A stretch of 64,000 nt of DNA from Bacillota bacterium (GTDB lineage Bacteria > Bacillota > Clostridia > Christensenellales > SZUA-584), in NCBI GenBank assembly GCA_023461435.1, contig JAEYLC010000044.1, positions 124,001 through 188,000 of the forward strand. Reading direction: 5' to 3'. Under the pieces are notes generated by a model. That model had not been told where the DNA came from. It was given only the letters and a program-made list of their open reading frames with translations, and made no database searches. The position numbers and the translations under genes are program-made. Shown here one piece after another: positions 41,935-49,990 of the stretch (position 1 is the first letter of the stretch; the number at the start of each line of letters is the position of its first letter).

Positions 41935-43011
41935 TTATTGAATATTGACGATTTCCTTGATTGTGATATTGAGGAGCGAACGGTCATGCGCGAGGTCCAT
42001 AAAAGTGTCTGTCGGCTTGCCGTCAACGACGACCTTGACGACAGGGCGCAGGCTCGCGGTTTCATGGTTTTTGGTGACGATGGCTGTTTCGCCGGAGCTC
42101 AAACGCACGCATGTGCCCACCGGATACGGCGCGACCTTACGTGTGAGCGCGTTGACGATGCTCGGATCAAACATCGTGTTGTATCCGCCCATGATGTATT
42201 CGATGGCGTCGGAGGGCAGCATGGCTTTCCGGTACGGCCTGTCCGCGGTCAACGCATCGAAAACGTCCACCACGCCGACAATGCGGCCGAACAGGTGGAT
42301 CGACTCGCCCGAAAGCCCCTGCGGATAACCCTTGCCGTTGAACTGCTCATGGTGCTGCAGCGCCGTGTTACGGGCCGCGTCAGGTATGTCCATATAATCG
42401 CAGAGATACGCGTAACCGCGCTCGCTGTGTTTCTTGATCTCCTCGAATTCTTCGGGCGTCAGTCTCGACGGTTTATTGAGTATTTCCTTTTCAATGAACA
42501 TTTTTCCCGTATCGTGAAGCAGCGCGCCGAGAGCCAGCTGGTGAAGCATCTTTTTATTGAGCCCGAGCGTGATCCCGATCACGATGGACAGTATGGCGAC
42601 GTTGAGGCTGTGGCTGTAGGTGTAGTCGTCGTAGGTTCGAAGGTCTATCATATTGACCATGACCTGACTCGAGTGCAGTATCTCCTCCACCGTACACTGC
42701 AGCAGCTTGTTGATCGTCTGCATGCGGGACCGGAACGCCGACGGGCGGTTGAGCTTCGTGTTGTCGAGCAGCGCCTGAAGCTCGTTTTTCATCGTCATTT
42801 TAAGCTCCGCGCTCACCACATCGTTCACATAAAGCCCTTCGGACAATTCATCGTCGATATACAACCCCTGATAGCCAAGCTCTGAGATTTTCTTGATGAA
42901 CGAATCAGTCAATAAGCGCCCTTTGCGTAGCAAAATGCGGTTTCTCGAAAGCACCAGATCGGATGCCAGTTTATAGCCGGGGCGCAGATGGCTAATCGGG
43001 ATATATCTCAT
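41935..43011 (-). CDS. HD-GYP cyclic-di-GMP phosphodiesterase
   Basis: A 358-residue protein. The catalytic HD-GYP domain spans about 130-320: HSLNVAI, LLHDTGK (HD at 166-167), and HHEQFNGKGYPQGL (220-233), the GYP signature, followed by VVDVFDALTADRPYR. The N-terminal 100 residues resemble the DUF3391-like cap found on such enzymes. The metal ligands and GYP motif are intact, so hydrolysis of c-di-GMP to GMP or pGpG is expected. It is encoded 3 bases after cheA, as the last gene of the cheC-cheD-cheY-cheA unit, linking c-di-GMP turnover with motility. Confidence 0.9.
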   Translation of the reverse strand: MRYIPISHLRPGYKLASDLVLSRNRILLRKGRLLTDSFIKKISELGYQGLYIDDELSEGLYVNDVVSAELKMTMKNELQALLDNTKLNRPSAFRSRMQTINKLLQCTVEEILHSSQVMVNMIDLRTYDDYTYSHSLNVAILSIVIGITLGLNKKMLHQLALGALLHDTGKMFIEKEILNKPSRLTPEEFEEIKKHSERGYAYLCDYMDIPDAARNTALQHHEQFNGKGYPQGLSGESIHLFGRIVGVVDVFDALTADRPYRKAMLPSDAIEYIMGGYNTMFDPSIVNALTRKVAPYPVGTCVRLSSGETAIVTKNHETASLRPVVKVVVDGKPTDTFMDLAHDRSLLNITIKEIVNIQ

Positions 43012-43014
43012 TCG

Positions 43015-45030
43015 TCAGCTCATCAGTCCATTCACGTCAAGAATAAGACTGACACTCCCATCTCCCAATATCGTACAGCCCGCAATACTCTTTGTTAAAC
43101 CGAGTATCTTTGAGATATACACGGGCAGAGGCTTCACGACCGTCTGCTGCTCGCCGATTAAGTCGTCGACAAACAGGCAGTAAGTCAATGTCTGCGTTTC
43201 CAGAATGACCAGTATGCCGTCTTCAAAAGCTGTGATATCGGTGTCAATATTGAACACCTTGTGCAGCCTGAGTATCGGGTAACAGTTGCCGCGCATGGTG
43301 ATCATTTCGTTGCCGTCGGGATCTTTGGCGATGTCTTTTAGGTTCTTGGGTTTAAACGATTCCTTGATGGACAGCAGAGGCAGTATGAACACTCTTCCGC
43401 CGACGCTCACCTGCATGCCCTCGATGATCGCGAGCGTAAGCGGGATGCGAATCTGAACGGTCATGCCTTTGCCGGGGGTGCTGTCAACCGTCAGCGTGCC
43501 GCCGAGCTTTTGGATGTTCTTTTGTGCCACGTCCATGCCGACGCCGCGGCCCGAGAACTCGGTCACCTGCTCCTTGGTGGAAAAACCGGGAGCGAATATC
43601 AGCGAGTAGATCTCTTTGTCAGACATATCGACGGGGTTCTTTTTCACAAGACCCTTGCTGACGCCCTTATTGAGAATCGCTTCCCTGTTAAGCCCGCGTC
43701 CGTCGTCGGATATGCTGATCAAAACGTCGCTGCCCGAGTTGTGCGCTTCCAGAGTGACCCGGCCCGTGGGGCTTTTGCCGAGCTTCACGCGCTCCTCGGT
43801 GGTTTCAAGCCCGTGGTCCATCGAGTTGCGGATGATATGCATGAGCGGATCGGACAGATTGTCGATCACGTTCTTGTCAAGCTCCGTATCCTCACCGATG
43901 ATCACAAGCTCCGATTGCTTGCCGAATTTTACCGCCATGTCGCGCACGATGCGCTCCATCTTGTGGAACGTCGCCGAAACGGGGATCATGCGGATAGCCA
44001 TCACGATATCCTGCAGCTCGTCCGTCAGCTTGCGAAGCTGGCGCGATGCCTTATCAAAGCTGTCAAGACCGAGCTTTAACACCTCGGGGTTCTTGGTCAC
44101 GGTGGATTCCGTGATGACGATCTCGCCGACGATATCCATGAGTGTATCGAGCTTGCCTAAGTTCACGCTCATATAATTCTGCTGCTTGAGATTATGAGAA
44201 GCATCGGCGCTTGGAGCCAGGCTTTCGGGAACCTTGGAGCTGACATTAGGGGCAGGCGCAGCTTCCTCCGCCTTTGTTTCGGATATGACTTCAAAATGCA
44301 GCTCGTTGATAAAGAATGCTTCTTTGATTTTGCTGTGGATGACATTGGAAGGCTGATCGGATTCGATATAAAGATCAAAGCCGTTGGCCGTGATCTCATC
44401 ATCGCTGTGTTCGCCGAGGAGGTCGCTCGGGACTGTTTCGATTTTTTGGCACAGCGTTTCGAGTGATTTCACGATGCCAAGAGCCCGGATGTTTTCCATT
44501 TTGCTGTCTCTTTGAAACGTGACATGAGCCTTATAGCGGTGCATCCCCGGCGCAGCAGCGGAAAGCGAAATGGTGGCTGGCGCTTCATCGGCTGCCGCTT
44601 CATCTTCCTTTGGATCATGGACCCTGTCGGAGGAAGTGAGAACTTTGTAAAACTTGCGGACATCTTCGGTGATATGCGTCAAATCACCGTCGGGAAGGCC
44701 GCTGTTTTGTATTTTGCCGAACTCGGCTTTCATCGCATCCACGGATGAAAAAACGAGATCGCTGATTTTGCGGTAGTCTCTTTTGCGGGCCTGATGTTCG
44801 CGCAGGAATCCGAAAAGGTCTTCAAGTGCGTGTGAAAGGCCGGTGATGTTATCAAAATTCATCATCGCCGAAGACCCTTTTATCGTATGCAGTATGCGAA
44901 ATATATCGCCAATTTGTTCAGATGTAAAGGTGCCGCTTTTTTCACAGACCAAAAGCAAAGACTCAAGGCTGTCGAGAAGCTGACCGTTTTCATACAGATA
45001 TACATCCAATATCGAATCGTTCGCTGACAT
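43015..45030 (-). CDS. cheA: Chemotaxis histidine kinase CheA
   Basis: A 671-residue kinase. P1 phosphotransfer domain with His48 in RILHTIKGSSAMM. A P2-like domain lies at about 160-255 (RYKAHVTFQ). P3 dimerisation begins about 290 (LGKLDTLMDIVGEIVI). P4 ATPase carries the N-box HIIRNSMDHGLE, then ISDDGRGLN (G1) and FSGRGVGMDVAQKNI (G2). The C-terminal P5 is a CheW-like coupling domain. All catalytic motifs are intact. It is cytoplasmic and works with CheW (52937) and receptors that are not in the window. AAGGGAA precedes the ATG. HD-GYP follows after three bases. Confidence 0.95.
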   Translation of the reverse strand: MSANDSILDVYLYENGQLLDSLESLLLVCEKSGTFTSEQIGDIFRILHTIKGSSAMMNFDNITGLSHALEDLFGFLREHQARKRDYRKISDLVFSSVDAMKAEFGKIQNSGLPDGDLTHITEDVRKFYKVLTSSDRVHDPKEDEAAADEAPATISLSAAAPGMHRYKAHVTFQRDSKMENIRALGIVKSLETLCQKIETVPSDLLGEHSDDEITANGFDLYIESDQPSNVIHSKIKEAFFINELHFEVISETKAEEAAPAPNVSSKVPESLAPSADASHNLKQQNYMSVNLGKLDTLMDIVGEIVITESTVTKNPEVLKLGLDSFDKASRQLRKLTDELQDIVMAIRMIPVSATFHKMERIVRDMAVKFGKQSELVIIGEDTELDKNVIDNLSDPLMHIIRNSMDHGLETTEERVKLGKSPTGRVTLEAHNSGSDVLISISDDGRGLNREAILNKGVSKGLVKKNPVDMSDKEIYSLIFAPGFSTKEQVTEFSGRGVGMDVAQKNIQKLGGTLTVDSTPGKGMTVQIRIPLTLAIIEGMQVSVGGRVFILPLLSIKESFKPKNLKDIAKDPDGNEMITMRGNCYPILRLHKVFNIDTDITAFEDGILVILETQTLTYCLFVDDLIGEQQTVVKPLPVYISKILGLTKSIAGCTILGDGSVSLILDVNGLMS

Positions 45031-45081
45031 GAAAAGTTCCCTTCTTTCCTTATAATTAGCTCAAGGTGAAACAGTGCTCCT

Positions 45082-45438
45082 TTACGGCAGATTATTAAGC
45101 GCTGCAACGATCACGTCTTCTTTGAAAGGCTTGACGATAAAGCCTTTGGCACCCGAAAGAACGGCTTCTCTTACCATGCTTTCCTGGCCCATTGCGCTGA
45201 TCATGACAATATTGGCGCCGGGGTCTGCCTCAAGGATTTTTTTAAGGCAGGTCAGTCCGTCCATTTCCGGCATTGTGATATCCATTGTCACGATATCAGG
45301 CCCAAGCTCCTGATATTTCTGCACGCCAACCTTTCCGTTTTCGGCTTCGCCGATGACTTCGTAGCCGTTTTTCACAAGCATATTTTTTATGGAAACCCTC
45401 ATGAATGCTGCGTCGTCGACGATTAGTACTTTCTTCAT
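45082..45438 (-). CDS. cheY: Chemotaxis response regulator CheY
   Basis: A 118-residue single receiver domain. The acidic pocket is in VLIVDDAAFMR (Asp8, Asp9), the phospho-acceptor is Asp53 in TMDITMPEMDG, the switch Thr/Ser position is in VMISAMG and the Lys is in FIVKPF. It is the output that binds the flagellar switch after phosphorylation by CheA. It lies between cheA and cheD, with gaps of about 50 bases on each side. GGAGG precedes the ATG. Single-domain length and operon context support CheY, not a Spo0F-like regulator. Confidence 0.92.
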   Translation of the reverse strand: MKKVLIVDDAAFMRVSIKNMLVKNGYEVIGEAENGKVGVQKYQELGPDIVTMDITMPEMDGLTCLKKILEADPGANIVMISAMGQESMVREAVLSGAKGFIVKPFKEDVIVAALNNLP

Positions 45439-45492
45439 TGTTTTAAGTGACCTCCTGTTTAACGGTTTAAATTTCTGCTCTTTATGACCGGT

Positions 45493-45978
45493 TTAAATGA
45501 TTTTTACGGCTTTAGGTGACACGGTGCGAATCGAAAGCGTGCAGCTTTCACAGCAGAATTCTATAGAGCGTCCGCTGCTGCCTCCGGTATCCTCACCATC
45601 AAGGACAATATGGTTTTCGTCCAATACTTTGCGGCACATCGCAATGTTGCGCTGGCCGACATTCATGATATCTATCGTTCCCGTGGTCTGGAACATATGA
45701 GCACCGCCCGCGATTTTGGCGCGAAGCCTCGGACGCGCAGCCCCCTCCTTTGTGACTAGGTTAATCATGTCCGCAATGGCTGTGTCGGCAAACTTAAACC
45801 TGTTTGTCACTTCGGAGCGAATGGACGCGGTGGGCAGCATGATGTGGACCATCCCGCCGATTTTCGCAACGGGATCATACAGCACGAGCCCGATACACGA
45901 ACCAAGCCCCAGCGTCACGAGCTTATCCGGGGATTTTGCTATTTTCTGTTCTGCCACGCCTATTGTAAATATTCTCAT
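45493..45978 (-). CDS. cheD: Chemoreceptor glutamine deamidase CheD
   Basis: A 161-residue enzyme that deamidates receptor glutamines and binds CheC. The catalytic Cys is residue 28 in LGLGSCIGLVLYD and the His is residue 45 in GGMVHIMLP. The middle holds AKIAGGAHMF and IGQRNIA-like NVGQRNIAMC, followed by GGSSGRSIEF, all CheD signatures. The start overlaps the cheC stop by 4 bases (ATGA), the usual paired arrangement. Confidence 0.93.
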   Translation of the reverse strand: MRIFTIGVAEQKIAKSPDKLVTLGLGSCIGLVLYDPVAKIGGMVHIMLPTASIRSEVTNRFKFADTAIADMINLVTKEGAARPRLRAKIAGGAHMFQTTGTIDIMNVGQRNIAMCRKVLDENHIVLDGEDTGGSSGRSIEFCCESCTLSIRTVSPKAVKII

Positions 45979-46598
45979 ACCAGCCCCATCTGCGCCATCA
46001 AACGGTTGTAAGACTCAACATCCGGGATCAAAAAGAAATGTCCGAATATGCTGTGCTCGTTCTCTACGAATTCCGTTTCCATAAACAGCACGTTGTCACC
46101 GTATTCCCCGTAGGCGGATACGAGAAGATTGAGCACCGCGCCCGCCATATCCATCACAAGCTCCGGCACGGAAGCGTCAATCCGCAGCCCTGTCAGGGAC
46201 GAGATGGCGGAGATGTATGAACCGATGAGTATATTGGACAGCTCTTTGAGCGCGCTTAACTGCATCTCGTTGAATTCGCCGCTTTCGTCAACCTCTGCGC
46301 CCATCTGCGTGATGATGTTTTTGGTCAGCTCATACGCGTCGTCGCGGTTGAGCACGAGAAGGATATAGCCGTCGAGATCATCAGAGATGCCGACAAGCAG
46401 CCCGGCAACAACATTTTCGGGGCCGTCAAGTATATCGCAGATCTGCTCGTATTCGCAGAACTGAGCATGCGGCACCTGAATATTCACTTCATGCCCGAGC
46501 ATGGAAGCTAGCGCCGTTGCCGCATGCCCGGCGCCGATGTTTTCGAGTTCTTTTAGAAAATCAAGCTGGTCGCTTGGAACTCCTCCCAAATTAAACAT
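45975..46598 (-). CDS. cheC: CheY-P phosphatase CheC
   Basis: A 207-residue protein with two copies of the CheC phosphatase signature, one near residue 16 (LKELENIGAGHAATAL) and one near 120 (LKELSNILIGSYISA). Each carries the E..N pair that dephosphorylates CheY-P. The central sheet is of the CheX/FliY type. The start is ATG 46598, with GGAG 5 bases upstream; two earlier in-frame ATG codons lack ribosome sites. First gene of the cheC-cheD-cheY-cheA-HD-GYP unit, with a possible sigma-D promoter at 46688-46715. CheD is its known partner. Confidence 0.92.
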   Translation of the reverse strand: MFNLGGVPSDQLDFLKELENIGAGHAATALASMLGHEVNIQVPHAQFCEYEQICDILDGPENVVAGLLVGISDDLDGYILLVLNRDDAYELTKNIITQMGAEVDESGEFNEMQLSALKELSNILIGSYISAISSLTGLRIDASVPELVMDMAGAVLNLLVSAYGEYGDNVLFMETEFVENEHSIFGHFFLIPDVESYNRLMAQMGLV

Positions 46599-46687
46599 AG
46601 TGGCTCCATTCATTGATGAAATTTCCCAGCACATAAAACAAAACCAGTGCGCCAAAGTAAGCGCCCCGATATCTCGCCACATATATC

Positions 46688-46715
46688 ATATCGAACTCCA
46701 TGATAAAACTGTTTA
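46688..46715 (-). promoter_or_regulatory. Possible sigma-D (FliA-type) promoter for the cheC operon
   Basis: Minus strand TAAA (46712-46715), 16 bases, TTCGATAT (46688-46695), against a motility consensus of TAAA-N15-GCCGATAA. Correctly oriented, about 90 bases upstream of cheC. Confidence 0.42.
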
Positions 46716-46730
46716 AGCTTTTTTAAAAAA

Positions 46731-46738
46731 TCCGATAT
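46731..46738 (+). promoter_or_regulatory. Possible sigma-D-like -10 element for the fliK-to-flhF block
   Basis: TCCGATAT on the plus strand, a 6-of-8 match to GCCGATAA. The -35 region (TTTA, 46712-46715) is a poor match. It is divergent from the cheC candidate and shares the same short region. Confidence 0.33.
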
Positions 46739-46840
46739 ATCATATAGAAAGCGATACGTTTTAACGCATTAAACATATAACCCGAATTGAATCAACAGAA
46801 ACGCAAAATCAGCGAAAATTTATCAAAAAAGGCGAAAGAT

Positions 46841-48715
46841 ATGCGAGTAGATAACATTGGGACGCCAAGAAATATACCGGACAGCCCGCAGCGCCCCGGA
46901 TTGGCCGAAGGGGATGTGCTGATTGCGGAGGTTACGGATATCAAGGGCGACAAGGTATTTTTAAAGAATCAGGACGGCGGCGCGGTTTTGACCGCCAAGC
47001 TGCTCGGCGATATCGGCGTGGCTGTGGGTGACTATGTGGAGACCGTGGTGGATGAAGCCAGCGGCGGGCGGTATGTGCTGCGCGTTGTCGATATTTCACG
47101 GCAGGCCCCTTTTGCGACGGGACCGGAGATGGCGGCGGATATGCAGGCTCTGAGCCAAGCCGCCAAAACGCAGGCGCTTTTGAGCACGCTTAATATGCTG
47201 AGGAACAACCCGGGTGCAGACCCCAAGGCTGCGGCGTTTTTATCGAGGCACGGCATCGCCGGAACAGCGGAGAATATCGACGTGCTCTCGCAAATGGCCA
47301 AAGGTCCGTCGCCCGTGACGGCGCTGCTGACGCAGATCATCGAGAGCCTCGGAGCAAGCCCGAAGATTTTTGCGCAAAGCGGTCAGCCGCTGCCCTTGAA
47401 CGGTGAGGCATCGCAGAATGCGCAGCCGCAGACCGCAGCGGTTCTAAACGGCGGTGCTGATGCGGTGCCCGCCGAAACGGCACCGCCTGAAGGGAGTACA
47501 CCTGTCAAAGAAGGCGCCGTGAGACAAACGCCGGGACAAAGCCAGGAGCTGTCCGGCGTCTTGCAGAATCGGATTCAAAGTGATGCCGCACCAGGCAGGG
47601 CGACGTCGGCCGAGCCGGGACAGACGAACCAAATGCAAGCCGGGCCGGTTTCCGGCAGCGCTGCTCAAAATACATCTCAGCAGATTCTTTCTGATCAGAC
47701 GAAGCTTCCTGATACCAATACACAGACAGCCGCGCAGCCCATGCCCGCCGGGGTAATGCCGTCAGCGCCCGCGGCCCAAAGCCAGCATCCGGTTCAAACT
47801 CAAGCCGGTTTAACGGTGATTCCCGAACCGGACGCGCCCATACCGCAAAGCGCAGCTCAAACGGCATTGCCGGCTGAGCTGGTGCCCGCCGCCCCAAACG
47901 GACAGCCGCAGCCTTTCGCGCAACCTCCGGCGGTTCCGAATGTGCCGGTTGACGCACAGGCGGGCGTTTGGCCGCAGGCGAGCGAAACAGCGGCCGCCCC
48001 GCAGCCCAAGCCAAGCGTGGGCTCCAGCTCAAGCGAGGGAAAACCGGTTTTCGTCCCCAACGCGGAGACGGCGGAAAACACCGGCAGCGTGAGCCACAAA
48101 GGCGCGGAAATCGTCCAAAAAGCGCTCGATATGTTTGTCCCGATGGACGACGCGGAAAAGCTTGCCGTGCATCTGAAAAAGGCTGTGCACGAGATGCCGG
48201 AGCAGTTAAAAGAGCTAAAGCTTTTGGCAGATCATGCCGATAATACAGTCAGAGAAGCTGTTGCCTCCAAACTGGATCAGGCCGAAAAGCAGATGTCACT
48301 GATGAGCGAGGTCAAGCGGTTCGACTGCTACCAGATCCCGCTGCAGACGGGGACGCAGCGGCAAACCACGGCGGAACTGTTTGTTTACCGGTACCGCGGC
48401 GGCAAGAAATCTGTCGATCCCGATAATATACTGATACTGCTCGGACTCGATACGCAGTATATGGGCCGTGTGGAAACACTCGTGAAAACGAGCGGAAAGA
48501 ACTTAAACATAGAATTCAATATGGAGAATATGCGGCTGGCAGACGAAATGCTGTCGGACGCGACGCAGCTCAAAAGCGTGGTGCAGCAGACCGGATACAC
48601 GCTTGCGGGAATCAGCGTCAAGCAGCTCAGCGCGCGCACGACGGTGCTGAACGCCGAGGAACGCTTCGAAAAGGAAGCGGACGGCAGCGCGGGGAATGTG
48701 GATATAAGAATATGA
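46841..48715 (+). CDS. fliK: Flagellar hook-length control protein FliK-like
   Basis: A 624-residue protein. Residues 25-90 are a beta-rich domain (GDVLIAEVTDIKGDKVFLKN). A long disordered middle, about residues 170-420, is rich in Pro, Gln and Ala. The C-terminal domain (about 430-600) is of the Flg_hook type (QIPLQTGTQRQTTAELFVYR, LGLDTQYMGRVET). FliK measures hook length and switches export specificity through FlhB. The start is ATG 46841 with a modest AAGGCGA upstream; a TTG 54 bases earlier has no ribosome site. The downstream FlhB_C-like gene, overlapping by ATGA, is the usual companion. Confidence 0.82.
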   Translation: MRVDNIGTPRNIPDSPQRPGLAEGDVLIAEVTDIKGDKVFLKNQDGGAVLTAKLLGDIGVAVGDYVETVVDEASGGRYVLRVVDISRQAPFATGPEMAADMQALSQAAKTQALLSTLNMLRNNPGADPKAAAFLSRHGIAGTAENIDVLSQMAKGPSPVTALLTQIIESLGASPKIFAQSGQPLPLNGEASQNAQPQTAAVLNGGADAVPAETAPPEGSTPVKEGAVRQTPGQSQELSGVLQNRIQSDAAPGRATSAEPGQTNQMQAGPVSGSAAQNTSQQILSDQTKLPDTNTQTAAQPMPAGVMPSAPAAQSQHPVQTQAGLTVIPEPDAPIPQSAAQTALPAELVPAAPNGQPQPFAQPPAVPNVPVDAQAGVWPQASETAAAPQPKPSVGSSSSEGKPVFVPNAETAENTGSVSHKGAEIVQKALDMFVPMDDAEKLAVHLKKAVHEMPEQLKELKLLADHADNTVREAVASKLDQAEKQMSLMSEVKRFDCYQIPLQTGTQRQTTAELFVYRYRGGKKSVDPDNILILLGLDTQYMGRVETLVKTSGKNLNIEFNMENMRLADEMLSDATQLKSVVQQTGYTLAGISVKQLSARTTVLNAEERFEKEADGSAGNVDIRI

Positions 48716-49014
48716 TGGATGATAAAGACAAAACGGCCGAAGCGGCGGCGCTCAAGTACGATGCGCAGGATGACAGCGCACCGTATATCGTGGCGCTGGG
48801 CAAGGGGTATGTCGCCCGGCGGATGGTGGAGGAAGCGCGTGAACATCATGTTCAGGTGGTTCAGGATCAAAAGCTTTCCGCCGTGCTTCAGAAGCTGAGC
48901 GTCGGCGATGAGATACCCGAGGAGCTTTATAAAGTGGTTGCGGAAATACTCATATTTGTGAACAACATGGATTCAAAATACGGCAAAAGGTTTGGGCTCG
49001 ACAAAACGCGTTGA
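48712..49014 (+). CDS. FlhB C-terminal-domain-like protein (FhlX/YlqH)
   Basis: A 100-residue protein similar to the C-terminal cytoplasmic domain of FlhB, but with no membrane part: APYIVALGKGYVARRMVEEA, LSVGDEIPEELYKVVAEIL. The usual FlhB NPTH autocleavage site is absent, as in other FhlX/YlqH proteins. In B. subtilis the homologue can replace the cleaved FlhB tail in export switching, so a similar role is inferred. It overlaps fliK by 4 bases (ATGA). Confidence 0.85.
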   Translation: MMDDKDKTAEAAALKYDAQDDSAPYIVALGKGYVARRMVEEAREHHVQVVQDQKLSAVLQKLSVGDEIPEELYKVVAEILIFVNNMDSKYGKRFGLDKTR

Positions 49015-49048
49015 TTATAGTTGGAAAGAATAAATAAAGGGGAACAAA

Positions 49049-49960
49049 ATGGCCGTCAACGGTGTGGACCTCGTTAAACAGACGATGCTGGAACAACTTA
49101 ATAATAAGAGTGTCACGGAAAGCAGCGAAACCAGCCTGTTTTCCAGTTTGCTGTCGGCTCAGATGCTGGAGGGCCTCAGTGATTCGGCTGATTCATCGGA
49201 CGCACTCTCCAGCCTCGGAAACGGAATGACGACCTTGATGCTGCTGTCGATGCTCGGCGGAAGCTCGGATCTCGCAATGATCAGTCTCGGTAACGCGCTG
49301 GCAAACAAGGGGACGCTGTCGTCGTCGTCGCTTTTCAAAGCCGTGTCAGCCGCCTATGGTGTGCCGGTAACGACGGGGACGGGCGAGGCGGTCACGCCGA
49401 TCGCGGCCTCCAAACCGTGCACACCCGGAATCACGAGCAGCGAAGGAAACAGGTCCGCGTCGCTATACCGCCAGGTGATCGACCAGTTTGATGTGGAGAG
49501 CAACGGGCGCTACGAGGTCAACAAAAAGGGGCGCGGGGACACTTACTGCAACATCTTTATGTGGGACGTGACGAGCGCGATGGGTGCCGAGATACCGCAC
49601 TACATCGATGCGCAGACGGGCGCGCCAAGGACTTACCCCGATGTGCAGGGGGCGAGGCAGCTGTCGGCCAACGGCATATACAACTGGCTGCATCAGCATG
49701 GCGGCGACTACGGATGGTTTGAGGTGACGCCGGAGCAGGCGCAAACGCTCGCCAACGCGGGCAGACCCGTGGTGACGGCCTGGCAGAACTCGGGCGGGCA
49801 CGGGCATGTGCAGGTGGTCTGTCCCTCAAAGGACGGCGTGTATGATGAAAAACGCGGCGTCACGGTGGCGCAGGCCGGCCGTAAGCTCTCAAGTTATACG
49901 CCGATCACGTCGATATATAATAAGAGTTTATCAAAAGTTTCTTACTTTGCCCATGCATAA
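49049..49960 (+). CDS. CHAP-like cysteine peptidoglycan hydrolase in the flagellar operon
   Basis: A 303-residue protein. The N-terminal 100 residues are low-complexity and rich in Ser/Leu (SDSADSSDALSSLGNGM) with no clear signal peptide. The C-terminal 165 residues have a cysteine-amidase layout: GDTYCNIFMWD with Cys167 as the likely nucleophile, GIYNWLHQHGGDYGW, and SGGHGHVQVV with His253 as the partner. Similar catalytic cores occur in phage and bacterial cell-wall amidases. Located between fhlX and fliD, it may cut peptidoglycan for the rod. The lack of an export signal suggests secretion through the flagellar apparatus, as for FlgJ; that is inference. A ribosome site GGGG is 7 bases before the ATG. 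Confidence 0.65.
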   Translation: MAVNGVDLVKQTMLEQLNNKSVTESSETSLFSSLLSAQMLEGLSDSADSSDALSSLGNGMTTLMLLSMLGGSSDLAMISLGNALANKGTLSSSSLFKAVSAAYGVPVTTGTGEAVTPIAASKPCTPGITSSEGNRSASLYRQVIDQFDVESNGRYEVNKKGRGDTYCNIFMWDVTSAMGAEIPHYIDAQTGAPRTYPDVQGARQLSANGIYNWLHQHGGDYGWFEVTPEQAQTLANAGRPVVTAWQNSGGHGHVQVVCPSKDGVYDEKRGVTVAQAGRKLSSYTPITSIYNKSLSKVSYFAHA

Positions 49961-49990
49961 GGTTTTCAGGGTAAAAGGAGGTATGTAAAA

